64,000 nt of DNA from Rhipicephalus microplus (GCF_043290135.1 NC_134701.1:7594001-7658000), one strand, 5' to 3'; shown: positions 1 to 11,895, counted from the first letter of the stretch. Numbers and translations are program-made. The notes: generated by a model not told the origin, from the sequence alone.

Positions 1-70
1 GGCGCTTTTTTTCCTTTGGGCTGATAGCTATGAAGAAATCTTCTGACGGTGGTGAGAGTGGAGCACGACT

Positions 71-143
71 GTCTTCGTGGCGCAATTGGCTATGCGATCG
101 GCTCTTAACTGAAAGGTTGGAGGTTCGAGCCTTCCCGGGAGTG
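71..143 (+). pseudogene. tRNA-like unit with anticodon CTT (Lys)
   Basis: The loop reads CTCTTAA, with anticodon CTT at 104-106, a single G-to-C change from GTT. The D arm has lost one base (GGCTATGCGATCGG). The T loop TTCGAGC is intact, with T stem GGAGG/CTTCC (one G-T pair). The body is otherwise the tRNA-Asn type, so this is a mutated Asn unit and not a true tRNA-Lys gene. Confidence 0.7.
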
Positions 144-365
144 GTGTGTTGCTTTTTTTTCTTTGGGCTGATAGCTTTCAAAATATGTTCTGATGGTGGT
201 GAGTGTGGAGCAGGACTGTCTCCGTGAAGCAATTGGCTAGCGCGATCGGCTGTTAACCGAAAGGTTGGAGGCACGAGCCCACCCGGTGGAGGTGCGGCGC
301 TTTTTTTTCTTTGGACTGATAGCTTTGAAGATATGTTCTGATGGTGGTGAGAGTGGAGCACGACT

Positions 366-439
366 GTCTTCGTGGCGCAATTGGCTAGCGCGATCGGCTG
401 TTAACCGAGAGGTTGGAGGTTCGAGCCCACCCGGTGGTA
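366..439 (+). tRNA. tRNA-Asn(GTT)-like unit, TTC T loop with CCACC T stem
   Basis: GTT anticodon and TTC T loop are present. The T stem GGAGG/CCACC has one A-A mismatch. The 5' strand is GTCTTCG, and the anticodon stem ends CCGAG. The spacer is the GCGGCGATTTTTTTCC type limited to the left domain. Confidence 0.45.
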
Positions 440-2433
440 GTGCGGCGATTTTTTTCCTTAGGGCTGATAGCTCTGAAGAAATGTTCTGACGGTGGTGAGA
501 GTGGAGCATGACTGTCTCCATGGTGCAATTGGCTATGCGATCGGCTGTTAACTGAAACGTTAGAGGTTCGAGCCCTCGCGGGAGTGGTGTGTTGCTTTTT
601 TTGGGGGCTGATAGCTTTGAAGATATGTTCTGATGGTGGTGAGAGTGGAGCAGGACTGTCTCCTTGGCGCAATTGGCTAGCGCAATCGGCTGTTAACCGA
701 AAGGTTTGAGGTTCGGGCCCACCCGGTGCTGGTGCGGCGCTTTCTTTTCTTTGGGCTGATAGCTTTGAAGATGTGTTCTGATGGTGGTAAGAGTGGAGCA
801 CGACTGTCTCCGTGGCGCAATTGGCTAGCGCTATCGGCTGTTAACCGAAAGGTTGGAGGTTCGGGCCCACCTGGTGGTGGTGCGGCGCTTTTTTTTCTTT
901 GGGCTGATAACTTTGAAGATATGTTCTGATGGTGGTGAGAGTGGAGCACGACTGTCTCCGTGGCGCAATCGGCTAACGCGATCGGCTGTTAACCGAAAGG
1001 TTGGAGGTACGAGCCCTCCCGGGAGTGGTGTGTTGCTTTTTTTATTTTGGGCTGATAGCTTTGAAGATATGTTCTGATGGTGGTGAGAGTGGAGCACGAC
1101 TGTCTCCGTGGCGCAATTGGCTAGCGCAGTCGGCTGTTAACCGAAAGGTTGGAGGTACGAGCCCACCTGGTGGTGGTGCGGCGCTTTTTTTTCTTTGGGC
1201 TGATAGCTTTGAAGATGTGTTCTGATGGTGGTGAGAGTGGAGCACTACTGTCTCCATGGCGCAATTGGCTATTCGATAGGCTGTTAACTGAAAGGTTTGA
1301 GGTTCGAGCTCTTCCGGGAGTGGTGTGTTGCTTTTTTTATTTTGGGCTGATAGCTTTGAAGATATGTAATAACGGTGGTGAGAGTGGAGCACGACTGTCT
1401 CCGTGGCGCAATTGGCTAGCGCGATCGGCTGTTAACCGAAAGGTTGGAGGTACGAGCCCACCCGGTGGCGGTGCGGCGCTTTTTTTTTCTTTGGGCTGGT
1501 AGCTTTGAAGATATGTTCTGATGGTGTTGAGAGTGGAGCAGGACTGTCTCCGTGGCGCAATGGGCTAGCGCGATCGGCTGTTAACCGAAAGGTTGGAGGT
1601 ACGAGCCCACCCGGTGGTGGTGCGGCGCTTGTTTTTCTTTGGGCTGATAGCTTTGAAGATATGTTCTGATGGTGGTGAGAGTGGAGCACGACTGTCTCCG
1701 TGGCGCAATTGGCTAACGCGATCGGCTGTTAACCGAAAGGTTGGAGGTACGAGCCCTTCCGGGAGTGGTGTGTTGCTTTTTTTATTTTGGGCTGATAGCT
1801 TTGAAGATATGTTCTGATGGTGGTGAGAGTGGAGCACGACTGTCTCCGTGGCGCATTTGGCTAGCGCGATCGGCTGTTAACCGAAAGGTTGGAGGTACGA
1901 GCCCACCCGGTGGTGGTGCGGCACTTTTTTTTCTTTGGGCTGATAGCTTTGAAGATGTGTTCTGATGGTGGTGAGAGTGGAGCACGACTGTCTCCATGGC
2001 GCAATTGGTTATTCGATCGGCTGTTCACTGAAAGCTTTGAGGTTCGAGCCCTACCGGGAGTGGTGTGTTGCTTTTTTTATTTTGGGCTGATAGCTTTGAA
2101 GATATGTAATGATGGTGGTGAGAGTGGGGCAGGACTGTCTCCGTGGCGCAAGTGGCTAGCGCGATCGGCTGTTAACCGAAAGGTTGGAGGTACGAGCCTA
2201 CCCGGTGGAGGTGCAGCGCTTTTTTTTTCTTTGGGCTGATAGCTTTGAAGATATGTTCTGATGATGGTGAGAGTGGAGCACGACTGTCTCCGTGGCGCAA
2301 TTGGCTAGCGCGATCGGCTGTTAACCGAGAGGTGGGAAGTTGGAGCCCACCCGGTGGTGGTGCGGCGATTTTTTTCCTTTTGGCTGATAGCTCTGAAGAA
2401 ATGTTCTGACAGTGGTGAGAGTGGAGCACGACT

Positions 2434-2505
2434 GTCTCCATGGCGCAATTGGCTATGCGATCGGCTGTCAACTGAAAAGTTGGAGGTTCGAGTCCCGCGG
2501 GAGTG
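2434..2505 (+). pseudogene. tRNA-like unit with anticodon GTC (Asp), lineage member 1
   Basis: The loop reads CTGTCAA, with anticodon GTC at 2467-2469. The unit is 72 bp. One base is missing in the D arm (CTATGCG) and one in the 3' T-stem/acceptor region, which reads GAGTCCCGCGGGAGTG and breaks T-stem pairing. The T loop keeps TTC. All 14 members share these two deletions and the GTC change, so they descend from one mutated monomer. The body remains tRNA-Asn-like. Confidence 0.75.
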
Positions 2506-3023
2506 GTGTATCGCTTTTTTTTCTTTGGGCTGATAGCTTTGAAGAAGTGTTCTGATGGTGGTAAGAGTGGAGCACGACTGTCTCCGTGGCGCAATTGGCT
2601 AGCGCTGTCGGCTGTTAACCGAAAGGTTGGAGGTTCGGGCCCACCTGGTGGTGGTGCGGCGCTTTTTTTTCTTTGGGCATAGAGCTTTGAAGATATGTTC
2701 TGATGGTGGTGAGAGTGGAGCAGGACTGTTTCCGTGGCGCAATCGGCTAACGCGATCGGCTGTTAACCGAAAGGTTGGAGGTACGAACCCTCCCGGGAGT
2801 GGTGTGTTGCTTTTTTTATTTTGGGCTGATAGCTTTGAAGATATGTTCTGATGGTGGTGAGAGTGGAGCACGACTGTCTCCGTGGCGCAATTGGCTAGCG
2901 CGATCGGCTGTTAACCGAAAGGTTAGAGGTACGAGCCCAACCGGTGGTGGTGCGGCGCTTTTTTTTCTTTGGGCTGATAGCTCTGAAGAAATGTTCTGAC
3001 GGTGGTGTGAGTGGAGCACGACT

Positions 3024-3097
3024 GTCTCCGTGGCGCAATGGGCTAGCGCGATCGGCTGTTAACCGAAAGGTTGGAGGTTCGAGCCCTCCCGGGAGTG
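3024..3097 (+). tRNA. tRNA-Asn(GTT)-like gene, well preserved
   Basis: GTT anticodon, D stem GCGC/GCGC, T stem GGAGG/CCTCC and TTC T loop are all intact. The D loop reads AATGGGCTA, which keeps the GG pair. The acceptor stem has one mismatch and three wobble pairs. T7-A-T4 follows. Confidence 0.55.
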
Positions 3098-4648
3098 GTG
3101 TGTTGCTTTTTTTATTTTGGGCTGGTAGCTTTGAAAATATGTTCTGATGGTGGTGAGAGTGGAGCACGACTGTCTCCGTTTCGCAATCGGCTAGCGCGAT
3201 CGGCTGTTAACCGAAAGGTTGGAGGTACGAGCCCACGCAGTGGTGGTGCAAGCTTTTTTTTTCTTTGGGCTGATAGCTTTGAAGATATGTTCTGATGGTG
3301 GTGAGAGTGGAGCACGACTGTCTCCGTGGCGCAATTGGCTATTCGATTGGCTGTTAACTGAAAGGTTGGATGTTCGAGCCCTCCCGGGAGTAGTGTGTTG
3401 CTTTTTTTTCTTTGGGCTGATAGCTTCGAAGATATGTTCTGATGGTGGTGAGAGTGGAGCAGGACTGTCTCCGTGGCGCAATTGGCTGCCGCGATCGGCT
3501 GTTAACCGAAAGGTTGGAGGTACGAGCCCACCCGGTGGAGGTGCGGCGCTTTTTTTTCTTTGGACTGATAGCTTTGAAGATATGTTCTGATGGTGGTGAG
3601 AGTGGAGCACGACTGTCTCCGTGGCGCAATTGGCTAGCGCGATCGGCTGTTAACCGAGTGGTTGGAGGTTCGAGCCCACCCGGTGGTAGTGCGGCGATTT
3701 TTTTCCTTAGGGCTGATAGCTCTGAAGAAATGTTCTGACGGTGGTGAGAGTGGAGCATGACTGTCTGCATGGTGCAATTGGCTATGCGATCGGCTGTTAC
3801 CTGAAACGTTGGAGGTTCGAGCCCTCGCTGGAGTGGTGTGTTGCTTTTTTTGGGGACTGATAGCTTTGAAGATATGTTCTGATGGTGGTGAGAGTGGAGC
3901 AGGACTGTCTCCTTGGCGCAATTGGCTAGCGCGATCGGCTGTTAACCGAAAGGTTTGAGGTTCGGGCCCACCCGGTGCTGGTGCGGCGCTTTCTTTTCTT
4001 TGCGCTGATAGCTTTGAAGATATGTTCTGATGGTGGTGAGAGTGGAGCACGACTGTCTCCGTGGCGCAATTGGCTAGCGCGATCGGCTGTTAACCGAAAG
4101 GTTGGAGGTACGAGCCCACCCGGTGGTGGTGCGGCGCTTTTTTTTTCTTTGGGCTGATAGCTTTGAAGATATGTTTTGATGGTGGTGAGAGTGGAGCAGG
4201 ACTGTCTCCGTGGCGCAATCGGCTAACGCGATCGGCTGTTAACTGAAAGGTTTGAGGTTCGAGCTCTTCCGGGAGTGGTGTGTTGCTTTTCTTATTTTGG
4301 GCTGATAGCCTTGAAGATATGTAATAACGGTGGGGAGAGTGGAGCACGACTGTCTCCGTGGCGCAATTGGCTAGCGCGATCGGCTGTTAACCGAAAGGTT
4401 GGAGGTACGAGCCTACCCGGTGGAGGTGCAGCGCTTTTTTTTTCTTTGGGCTGATAGCTTTGAAGATATGTTCTGATGATGGTGAGAGTGGAGCACGACT
4501 GTCTCCGTGGCGCAATTGGCTAGCGCGATCGGCTGTTAACCGAGAGGTGGGAAGTTGGAGCCCACCCGGTGGTGGTGCGGCGATTTTTTTCCTTTTGGCT
4601 GATAGCTATGAAGAAATGTTCTGACGGTGGTGAGAGTGGAGCACGACT

Positions 4649-4720
4649 GTCTCCATGGCGCAATTGGCTATGCGATCGGCTGTCAACTGAAAAGTTGGAG
4701 GTTCGAGTCCCGCGGGAGTG
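4649..4720 (+). pseudogene. GTC (Asp) lineage member 2
   Basis: Anticodon GTC at 4682-4684; copy of the unit at 2434-2505 within the 2.2-kb block repeat. Its linker reads GTGCATCGC where member 1 has GTGTATCGC. Confidence 0.75.
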
Positions 4721-5386
4721 GTGCATCGCTTTTTTTTCTTTGGGCTGATAGCTTTGAAGAAGTGTTCTGATGGTGGTAAGAGTGGAGCACGACTGTCTCC
4801 GTGGCGCAATTGGCTAGCGCTGTCGGCTGTTAACCGAAAGGTTGGAGGTTCGGGCCCACCTGGTGGTGGTGCGGCGCTTTTTTTTTCTTTGGGCATAGAG
4901 CTTTGAAGATATGTTCTGATGGTGGTGAGAGTGGAGCAGGACTGTTTCCGTGGCGCAATCGGCTAACGCGATCGGCTGTTAACCGAAAGGTTGGAGGTAC
5001 GAACCCTCCCGGGAGTGGTGTGTTGCTTTTTTTATTTTGGGCTGATAGCTTTGAAGATATGTTCTGATGGTGGTGAGAGTGGAGCACGACTGTCTCCGTG
5101 GCGCAATTGGCTAGCGCGATCGGCTGTTAACAGAAAGGTTGGAGGTACGAGCCCACCTGGTGGTGGTGCGGCGCTTTTTTTTCTTTGGGCTGATAGCTTT
5201 GAAGATATGTTCTGATGGTGGTGAGAGTGGAGCACGACTGTCTCCATGGCGCAATTGGCTATTCGATCGGCTGTTAACCGAAAGGTTAGAGGTACGAGCC
5301 CAACCGGTGGTGGTGCGGCGCTTTTTTTTCTTTGGGCTGATAGCTCTGAAGAAATGTTCTGACGGTGGTGTGAGTGGAGCACGACT

Positions 5387-5460
5387 GTCTCCGTGGCGCA
5401 ATGGGCTAGCGCGATCGGCTGTTAACCGAAAGGTTGGAGGTTCGAGCCCTCCCGGGAGTG
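5387..5460 (+). tRNA. tRNA-Asn(GTT)-like gene, well preserved
   Basis: Same tRNA sequence as the unit at 3024-3097, of which it is the block-repeat copy. The following T run differs (six T, C, A, four T). Confidence 0.55.
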
Positions 5461-7200
5461 GTGTGTTGCTTTTTTCATTTTGGGCTGATAGCTTTGAAAA
5501 TATGTTCTGATGGTGGTGAGAGTGGAGCACGACTGTCTCCGTTTCGCAATCGGCTAGCGCGATCGGCTGTTAACGGAAAGGTTGGAGGTACGAGCCCACG
5601 CAGTGGTGGTGCAAGCTTTTTTTTTCTTTGGGCTGATAGCTTTGAAGATATGTTCTGATGGTGGTGAGAGTGGAGCACGACTGTCTCCGTGGCGCAATTG
5701 GCTATTCGATTGGCTGTTAACTGAAAGGTTGGATGTTCGAGCCCTCCCGGGAGTAGTGTGTTGCTTTTTTTTTCTTTGGGCTGATAGCTTCGAAGATATG
5801 TTCTGATGGTGGTGAGAGTGGAGCAGGACTGTCTCCGTGGCGCAATTGGCTGCCGCGATCGGCTGTTAACCGAAAGGTTGGAGGTACGAGCCCACCCGGT
5901 GGAGGTGCGGCGCTTTTTTTTCTTTGGACTGATAGCTTTGAAGATATGTTCTGATGGTGGTGAGAGTGGAGCACGACTGTCTCCGTGGCGCAATTGGCTA
6001 GCGCGATCGGCTGTTAACCGAGTGGTTGGAGGTTCGAGCCCACCCGGTGGTAGTGCGGCGATTTTTTTCCTTAGGGCTGATAGCTCTGAAGAAATGTTCT
6101 GACGGTGGTGAGAGTGGAGCATGACTGTCTGCATGGTGCAATTGGCTATGCGATCGGCTGTTACCTGAAACGTTGGAGGTTCGAGCCCTCGCTGGAGTGG
6201 TGTGTTGCTTTTTTTGGGGACTGATAGCTTTGAAGATATGTTCTGATGGTGGTGAGAGTGGAGCAGGACTGTCTCCTTGGCGCAATTGGCTAGCGCGATC
6301 GGCTGTTAACCGAAAGGTTTGAGGTTCGGGCCCACCCGGTGCTGGTGCGGCGCTTTCTTTTCTTTGGGCTGATAGCTTTGAAGATATGTTCTGATGGTGG
6401 TGAGAGTGGAGCACGACTGTCTCCGTGGCGCAATTGGCTAGCGCGATCGGCTGTTAACCGAAAGGTTGGAGGTACGAGCCCACCCGGTGGTGGTGCGGCG
6501 CTTTTTTTTTCTTTGGGCTGATAGCTTTGAAGATATGTTTTGATGGTGGTGAGAGTGGAGCAGGACTGTCTCCGTGGCGCAATCGGCTAACGCGATCGGC
6601 TGTTAACTGAAAGGTTTGAGGTTCGAGCTCTTCCGGGAGTGGTGTGTTGCTTTTCTTATTTTGGGCTGATAGCCTTGAAGATATGTAATAACGGTGGGGA
6701 GAGTGGAGCACGACTGTCTCCGTGGCGCAATTGGCTAGCGCGATCGGCTGTTAAACGAAAGGTTGGAGGTACGAGCCCACCCGGTGGTGGTGCAGCGCTT
6801 TTTTTTCTTTGGGCTGATAGCTTTGAAGATATGTTCTGATGGTGTTGAGAGTGGAGCAGGACTGTCTCCGTGGCGCAATGGGCTAGCGCGATCGGCTGTT
6901 AACCAAAAGGTTGGAGGTACGAGCCCACGCAGTGGTGGTGCGGCGCTTTTTTTTCTTTGGGCTGATAGCTTTGAAGTAAGTCCTGATGGTGGTGAGAGTG
7001 GAGCACGACTGTCTCCGTGGCGCAATTGGCTATTCGATCGGCTGTTAACTGAAAGTTTGGATGTTCGAGCCCTCCCGGGAGTAGTGTGTTGCTATTTTTT
7101 CTTTGGGCTGATAGCTTCGAATATATGTTCTGATGGTGGTGAGAGTGGAGCAGGACTGTCTCCTTGGCGCAATTGGCTGCCGCGATCGGCTGTTAACCGA

Positions 7201-8379
7201 AAGGTTGGAGATACGAGCCCTCCCGGGAGTGGTGTGTTGCTTTTTTTATTTCGGGCTGATAGCTTTGAAGATATGTTCTGATGGTGGCGAGAGTGGAGCA
7301 CGACTGTCTCCGTGGCGCAATCGGCTAGCGCGATCGGCTGTTAACTGAAAGGTTGGATGTTCGAGCCCTCCCGGGAGTAGTGTGTTGCTTTTTTTTCTTT
7401 GGGCTGATAGCTTCGAAGATATGTTCTGATGGTGGTGAGAGTGGAGCAGGACTGTCTCCGTGGCGCAATTGGCAGCCGCGATCGGCTGTTAACCGAAAGG
7501 TTGGAGGTATGTGCCCACCCGGTGGAGGTGCGGCGCTTTTTTTTCTTTGGGCTGATAGCTTTGAAGATATGTTCTGATGGTGGTGAGAGTGGAGCACGAC
7601 TGTCTCCGTGGCGCAATTGGCTAGCGCGATCGGCTGTTAACCGAAAGGTTGGAGGTTCGAGCCCAACCGGTGGTGGTGCGGCGCTTTTTTTCCTTTGGGC
7701 TGATAGCTATGAAGAAATCTTCTGACGGTGGTGAGAGTGGAGCACGACTGTCTTCGTGGCGCAATTGGCTATGCGATCGGCTCTTAACTGAAAGGTTGGA
7801 GGTTCGAGCCTTCCCGGGAGTGGTGTGTTGCTTTTTTTTCTTTGGGCTGATAGCTTTCAAAATATGTTCTGATGGTGGTGAGTGTGGAGCAGGACTGTCT
7901 CCGTGAAGCAATTGGCTAGCGCGATCGGCTGTTAACCGAAAGGTTGGAGGTACGAGCCCACCCGGTGGAGGTGCGGCGCTTTTTTTTCTTTGGACTGATA
8001 GCTTTGAAGATATGTTCTGATGGTGGTGAGAGTGGAGCACGACTGTCTCCATGGTGCAATTGGCTATGCGATCGGCTGTTAACTGAAACGTTAGAGGTTC
8101 GAGCCCTCGCGGGAGTGGTGTGTTGCTTTTTTGGGGGGCTGATAGCTTTGAAGATATGTTCTGATGGTGGTGAGAGTGGAGCAGGACTGTCTCCTTGGCG
8201 CAATTGGCTAGCGCAATCGGCTGTTAAGCGAAAGGTTTGAGGTTCGGGCCCACCCGGTGGTGGTGCGGCGCTTTTTTTTCTTTGGGCTGATAGCTTTGAA
8301 GATATGTTCTGATGGTGGTGAGAGTGGAGCAGGACTGTCTCCGTGGCGCAATCGGCTAACGCGATCGGCTGTTAACCGA
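7201..8379 (+). repeat. 1,179-bp tandem duplication, copy 1
   Basis: Eight monomers are repeated at an offset of exactly 1,179 bp (7,205 to 8,384; 7,783 to 8,962). Private variants are shared, among them GGAGATACGAGCC, GGTATGTGCCC, the CTT anticodon and the GAAATCTTCTGACGG spacer. The match ends near 8,248/9,427, where one copy reads GGTGGTGG and the other GGTGCTGG. Confidence 0.85.
7750..7822 (+). pseudogene. tRNA-like unit with anticodon CTT (Lys), copy 2
   Basis: Anticodon CTT at 7783-7785. Same lineage as the unit at 71-143, with the same GTCTTCG acceptor start and the same D-arm deletion, at an offset of 7,679 bp. Confidence 0.7.
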
Positions 8380-9427
8380 AAGGTTGGAGATACGAGCCCT
8401 CCCGGGAGTGGTGTGTTGCTTTTTTTATTTCGGGCTGATAGCTTTGAAGATATGTTCTGATGGTGGCGAGAGTGGAGCACGACTGTCTCCGTGGCGCAAT
8501 CGGCTAGCGCGATCGGCTGTTAACTGAAAGGTTGGATGTTCGAGCCCTCCCGGGAGTAGTGTGTTGCTTTTTTTTCTTTGGGCTGATAGCTTCGAAGATA
8601 TGTTCTGATGGTGGTGAGAGTGGAGCAGGACTGTCTCCGTGGCGCAATTGGCAGCCGCGATCGGCTGTTAACCGAAAGGTTGGAGGTATGTGCCCACCCG
8701 GTGGAGGTGCGGCGCTTTTTTTTCTTTGGGCTGATAGCTTTGAAGATATGTTCTGATGGTGGTGAGAGTGGAGCACGACTGTCTCCGTGGCGCAATTGGC
8801 TAGCGCGATCGGCTGTTAACCGAAAGGTTGGAGGTTCGAGCCCAACCGGTGGTGGTGCGGCGCTTTTTTTCCTTTGGGCTGATAGCTATGAAGAAATCTT
8901 CTGACGGTGGTGAGAGTGGAGCACGACTGTCTTCGTGGCGCAATTGGCTATGCGATCGGCTCTTAACTGAAAGGTTGGAGGTTCGAGCCTTCCCGGGAGT
9001 GGTGTGTTGCTTTTTTTTCTTTGGGCTGATAGCTTTCAAAATATGTTCTGATGGTGGTGAGTGTGGAGCAGGACTGTCTCCGTGAAGCAATTGGCTAGCG
9101 CGATCGGCTGTTAACCGAAAGGTTGGAGGTACGAGCCCACCCGGTGGAGGTGCGGCGCTTTTTTTTCTTTGGACTGATAGCTTTGAAGATATGTTCTGAT
9201 GGTGGTGAGAGTGGAGCACGACTGTCTCCATGGTGCAATTGGCTATGCGATCGGCTGTTAACTGAAACGTTAGAGGTTCGAGCCCTCGCGGGAGTGGTGT
9301 GTTGCTTTTTTGGGGGGCTGATAGCTTTGAAGATATGTTCTGATGGTGGTGAGAGTGGAGCAGGACTGTCTCCTTGGCGCAATTGGCTAGCGCAATCGGC
9401 TGTTAAGCGAAAGGTTTGAGGTTCGGG
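8380..9427 (+). repeat. 1,179-bp tandem duplication, copy 2
   Basis: Second copy of the block at 7,201-8,379. I saw no difference in the stretches compared by eye. The start of the window (1 to about 720) belongs to the same block, offset 7,679 bp from the 7.7 kb copy. Confidence 0.8.
8929..9001 (+). pseudogene. tRNA-like unit with anticodon CTT (Lys), copy 3
   Basis: Anticodon CTT at 8962-8964. It arose with the 1,179-bp duplication of the unit at 7750-7822. Confidence 0.7.
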
Positions 9428-9659
9428 CCCACCCGGTGCTGGTGCGGCGCTTTTTTTTCTTTGGGCTGATAGCTTTGAAGATATGTTCTGATGGTGGTGA
9501 GAGTAGAGCACGACTGTCTCCGTGGCGCAATTGGCTAGCGCGATCGGTTGTTAACCGAAAGCTTGGAGGTACGAGCCCACCCGGTGGTGGTGCGGCGCTT
9601 TTTTTTCTTTAGGCTGATAGCTTTGAAGATATGTTCTGATGGTGGTGAGAGTGGAGCAG

Positions 9660-11605
9660 GACTGTCTCCGTGGCGCAATCGGCTAACGCGATCGGCTGTT
9701 AACCGAAAGGTTGGAGGTACGAGCCCTCCCGGGAGTGGTGTGTTGCTTTTTTATTTTGGGCTGATAGCTTTGAAGATATGTTCTGATGGTGGTGAGAGTG
9801 GAGCACGACTGTCTCCGTGGCGCAATTGGCTAGCGCAGTCGGCTGTTAACCGAAAGGTTGGAGGTACGAGCCCACCTGGTGGTGGTGCGGCGCTTTTTTT
9901 TCTTTGGGCTGATAGCTTTGAAGATATGTTCTGATGGTGGTGAGAGTGGAGCACTACTGTCTCCTGGGCGCAATTGGCTATTCGATAGGCTGTTAACTGA
10001 AAGGTTTGAGGTTCGAGCTCTTCCGGGAGTGGTGTGTTGCTTTTTTTATTTTGGGCTGATAGCTTTGAAGATATGTAATAACGGTGGTGAGAGTGGAGCA
10101 CGACTGTCTCCGTGGCGCAATTGGCTAGCGCGATCGGCTGTTAACCGAAAGGTTGGAGTTACGAGCCCACCCGGTGGTGGTGCGGCGCTTTTTTTTCTTT
10201 GGGCTGGTAGCTTTGAAGATATGTTCTGATGGGGTTGAGAGTGGAGCAGGACTGTCTCCGTGGCGCAATGGGCTAGCGCGATCGGCTGTTAACCGAAAGG
10301 TTGGAGGTACGAGCCCACCCGGTGGTGGTGCGGCGCTTGTTTTTCTTTGGGCTGATAGCTTTGAAGATATGTTCTGATGGTGGTGAGAGTGGAGCACGAC
10401 TGTCTCCGTGGCGCAATTGGCTAACGCGATCGGCTGTTAACCGAAAGGTTGGAGGTACGAGCCCTCCAGGGAGTGGTGTGTTGCTTTTTTTATTTTGGGC
10501 TGATAGCTTTGAAGATATGTTCTGATGGTGGTGAGAGTGGAGCACGACTGTCTCCGTGGCGCATTTGGCTAGCGCGATCGGCTGTTAACCGAAAGGTTGG
10601 AGGTACGAGCCCACCCGGTGGTGGTGCGGCACTTTTTTTTCTTTGGGCAATAGCTTTGAAGATGTGTTCTGATGGTGGTGAGAGTGGAGCACGACTGTCT
10701 CCATGGCGCAATTGGTTATTCGATCGGCTGTTCACTGAAAGCTTTGAGGTTCGAGCCCTACCGGGAGTGGTGTGTTGCTTTTTTTATTTTGGGCTGATAG
10801 CTTTGAAGATATGTAATGATGGTGGTGAGAGTGGAGCAGGACTGTCTCCGTGGCGCAATTGGCTAGCGCGATCGGCTGTTAACCGAAAGGTTGGAGGTAC
10901 GAGCCTACCCGGTGGAGGTGCAGCGCTTTTTTTTCTTTGGGCTGATAGCTTTGAAGATATGTTCTGATGATGGTGAGAGTGGAGCACGACTGTCTCCGTG
11001 GCGCAATTGGCTAGCGCGATCGGCTGTTAACCGAGAGGTTGGAAGTTGGAGCCCACCCGGTGGTGGTGCGGCGATTTTTTTCCTTTTGGCTGATAGCTCT
11101 GAAGAAATGTTCTGACGGTGGTGAGAGTGGAGCACGACTGTCTCCATGGCGCAATTGGCTATGCGATCGGCTGTCAACTGAAAAGTTGGAGGTTCGAGTC
11201 CCGCGGGAGTGGTGTATCGCTTTTTTTTCATGGGCTGATAGCTTTGAAGATGTGTTCTGATGGTGGTAAGAGTGGAGCACGACTGTCTCCGTGGCGCAAT
11301 TAGCTAGCGCTGTCGCCTGTTAACCGAAAGGTTGGAGGTTCGGGCCCACCTGGTGGTGGTGCGGCGCTTTTTTTTTCTTTGGGCATAGAGCTTTGAAGAT
11401 ATGTTCTGATGGTGGTGAGAGTGGAGCAGGACTGTTTCCGTGGCGCAATCGGCTAACGCGATCGGCTGTTAACCGAAAGGTTGGAGGTACGAACCCTCCC
11501 GGGAGTGGTGTGTTGCTTTTTTTATTTTGGGCTGATAGCTTTGAAGATATGTTCTGATGGTGGTGAGAGTGGAGCACGACTGTCTCCGTGGCGCAATTGG
11601 CTAGC
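9660..11605 (+). repeat. Copy of the block at about 950-2,900, offset 8,708 bp
   Basis: Monomer order and private variants repeat those at about 950-2,900 with an offset of 8,706-8,709 bp (59 monomers). Examples are TTCACTGAAAGC in an anticodon loop and CGCTTGTTTTTC spacers. Small differences exist, such as a six-T run at 9,747 and GAGCCCTCCAGGG at 10,460. Confidence 0.7.
11140..11211 (+). pseudogene. GTC (Asp) lineage member 3
   Basis: Anticodon GTC at 11173-11175; it lies in the 8.7-kb copy of the same block. The spacer after the T run is shortened (TTTTTTTTCATGGGC). Confidence 0.75.
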
Positions 11606-11883
11606 GCGATCGGCTGTTAACAGAAAGGTTGGAGGTACGAGCCCACCTGGTGGTGGTGCGGCGCTTTTTTTTCTTTGGGCTGATAGCTTTGAAGATATGT
11701 TCTGATGGTGGTGAGAGTGGAGCACGACTGTCTCCATGGCGCAGTTGGCTATTCGATCGGCTGTTAACCGAAAGGTTAGAGGTACGAGCCCAACCGGTGG
11801 TGGTGCGGCACTTTTTTTTCTTTGGGCTGATAGCTCTGAAGAAATGTTCTGACGGTGGTGTGAGTGGAGCACGACTGTCTCCG

Positions 11884-11895
11884 TGGCGCAATTGG
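11884..11895 (+). promoter_or_regulatory. Internal Pol III A box (example)
   Basis: TGGCGCAATTGG agrees with the eukaryotic tRNA A-box pattern TRGYNNARNNGG. It spans the end of the acceptor linker and the D arm. The box is kept in most monomers; common variants are CAATCGG, CAATGGG and, in the marker family of the right domain, TAGCGCAATTGG. Confidence 0.7.

Larger units (their letters stand above)
2195..4400 (+). repeat. Block copy 1, left domain (about 2.2 kb)
   Basis: This run of about 15 monomers is followed directly by a second copy at about 4,410-6,758. The offset is 2,216 bp in the first part and 2,363-2,364 bp from about 2,920 on, so the second copy carries one extra monomer (near 5,139-5,280). 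Shared private forms include TTAGAGGTACGAGCCCAACC, the GCAAGC spacer, and TTACCTGAAACG in an anticodon arm. Confidence 0.75.
4410..6758 (+). repeat. Block copy 2, left domain (about 2.35 kb)
   Basis: It repeats the order and private variants of the block at 2,195-4,400, with one inserted monomer. The first part of the block (about 2,200-2,900) is present a third time near 10,905-11,620. The two tandem copies end near 4,395 and 6,758, where the next T-arm sequences diverge. Confidence 0.75.
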
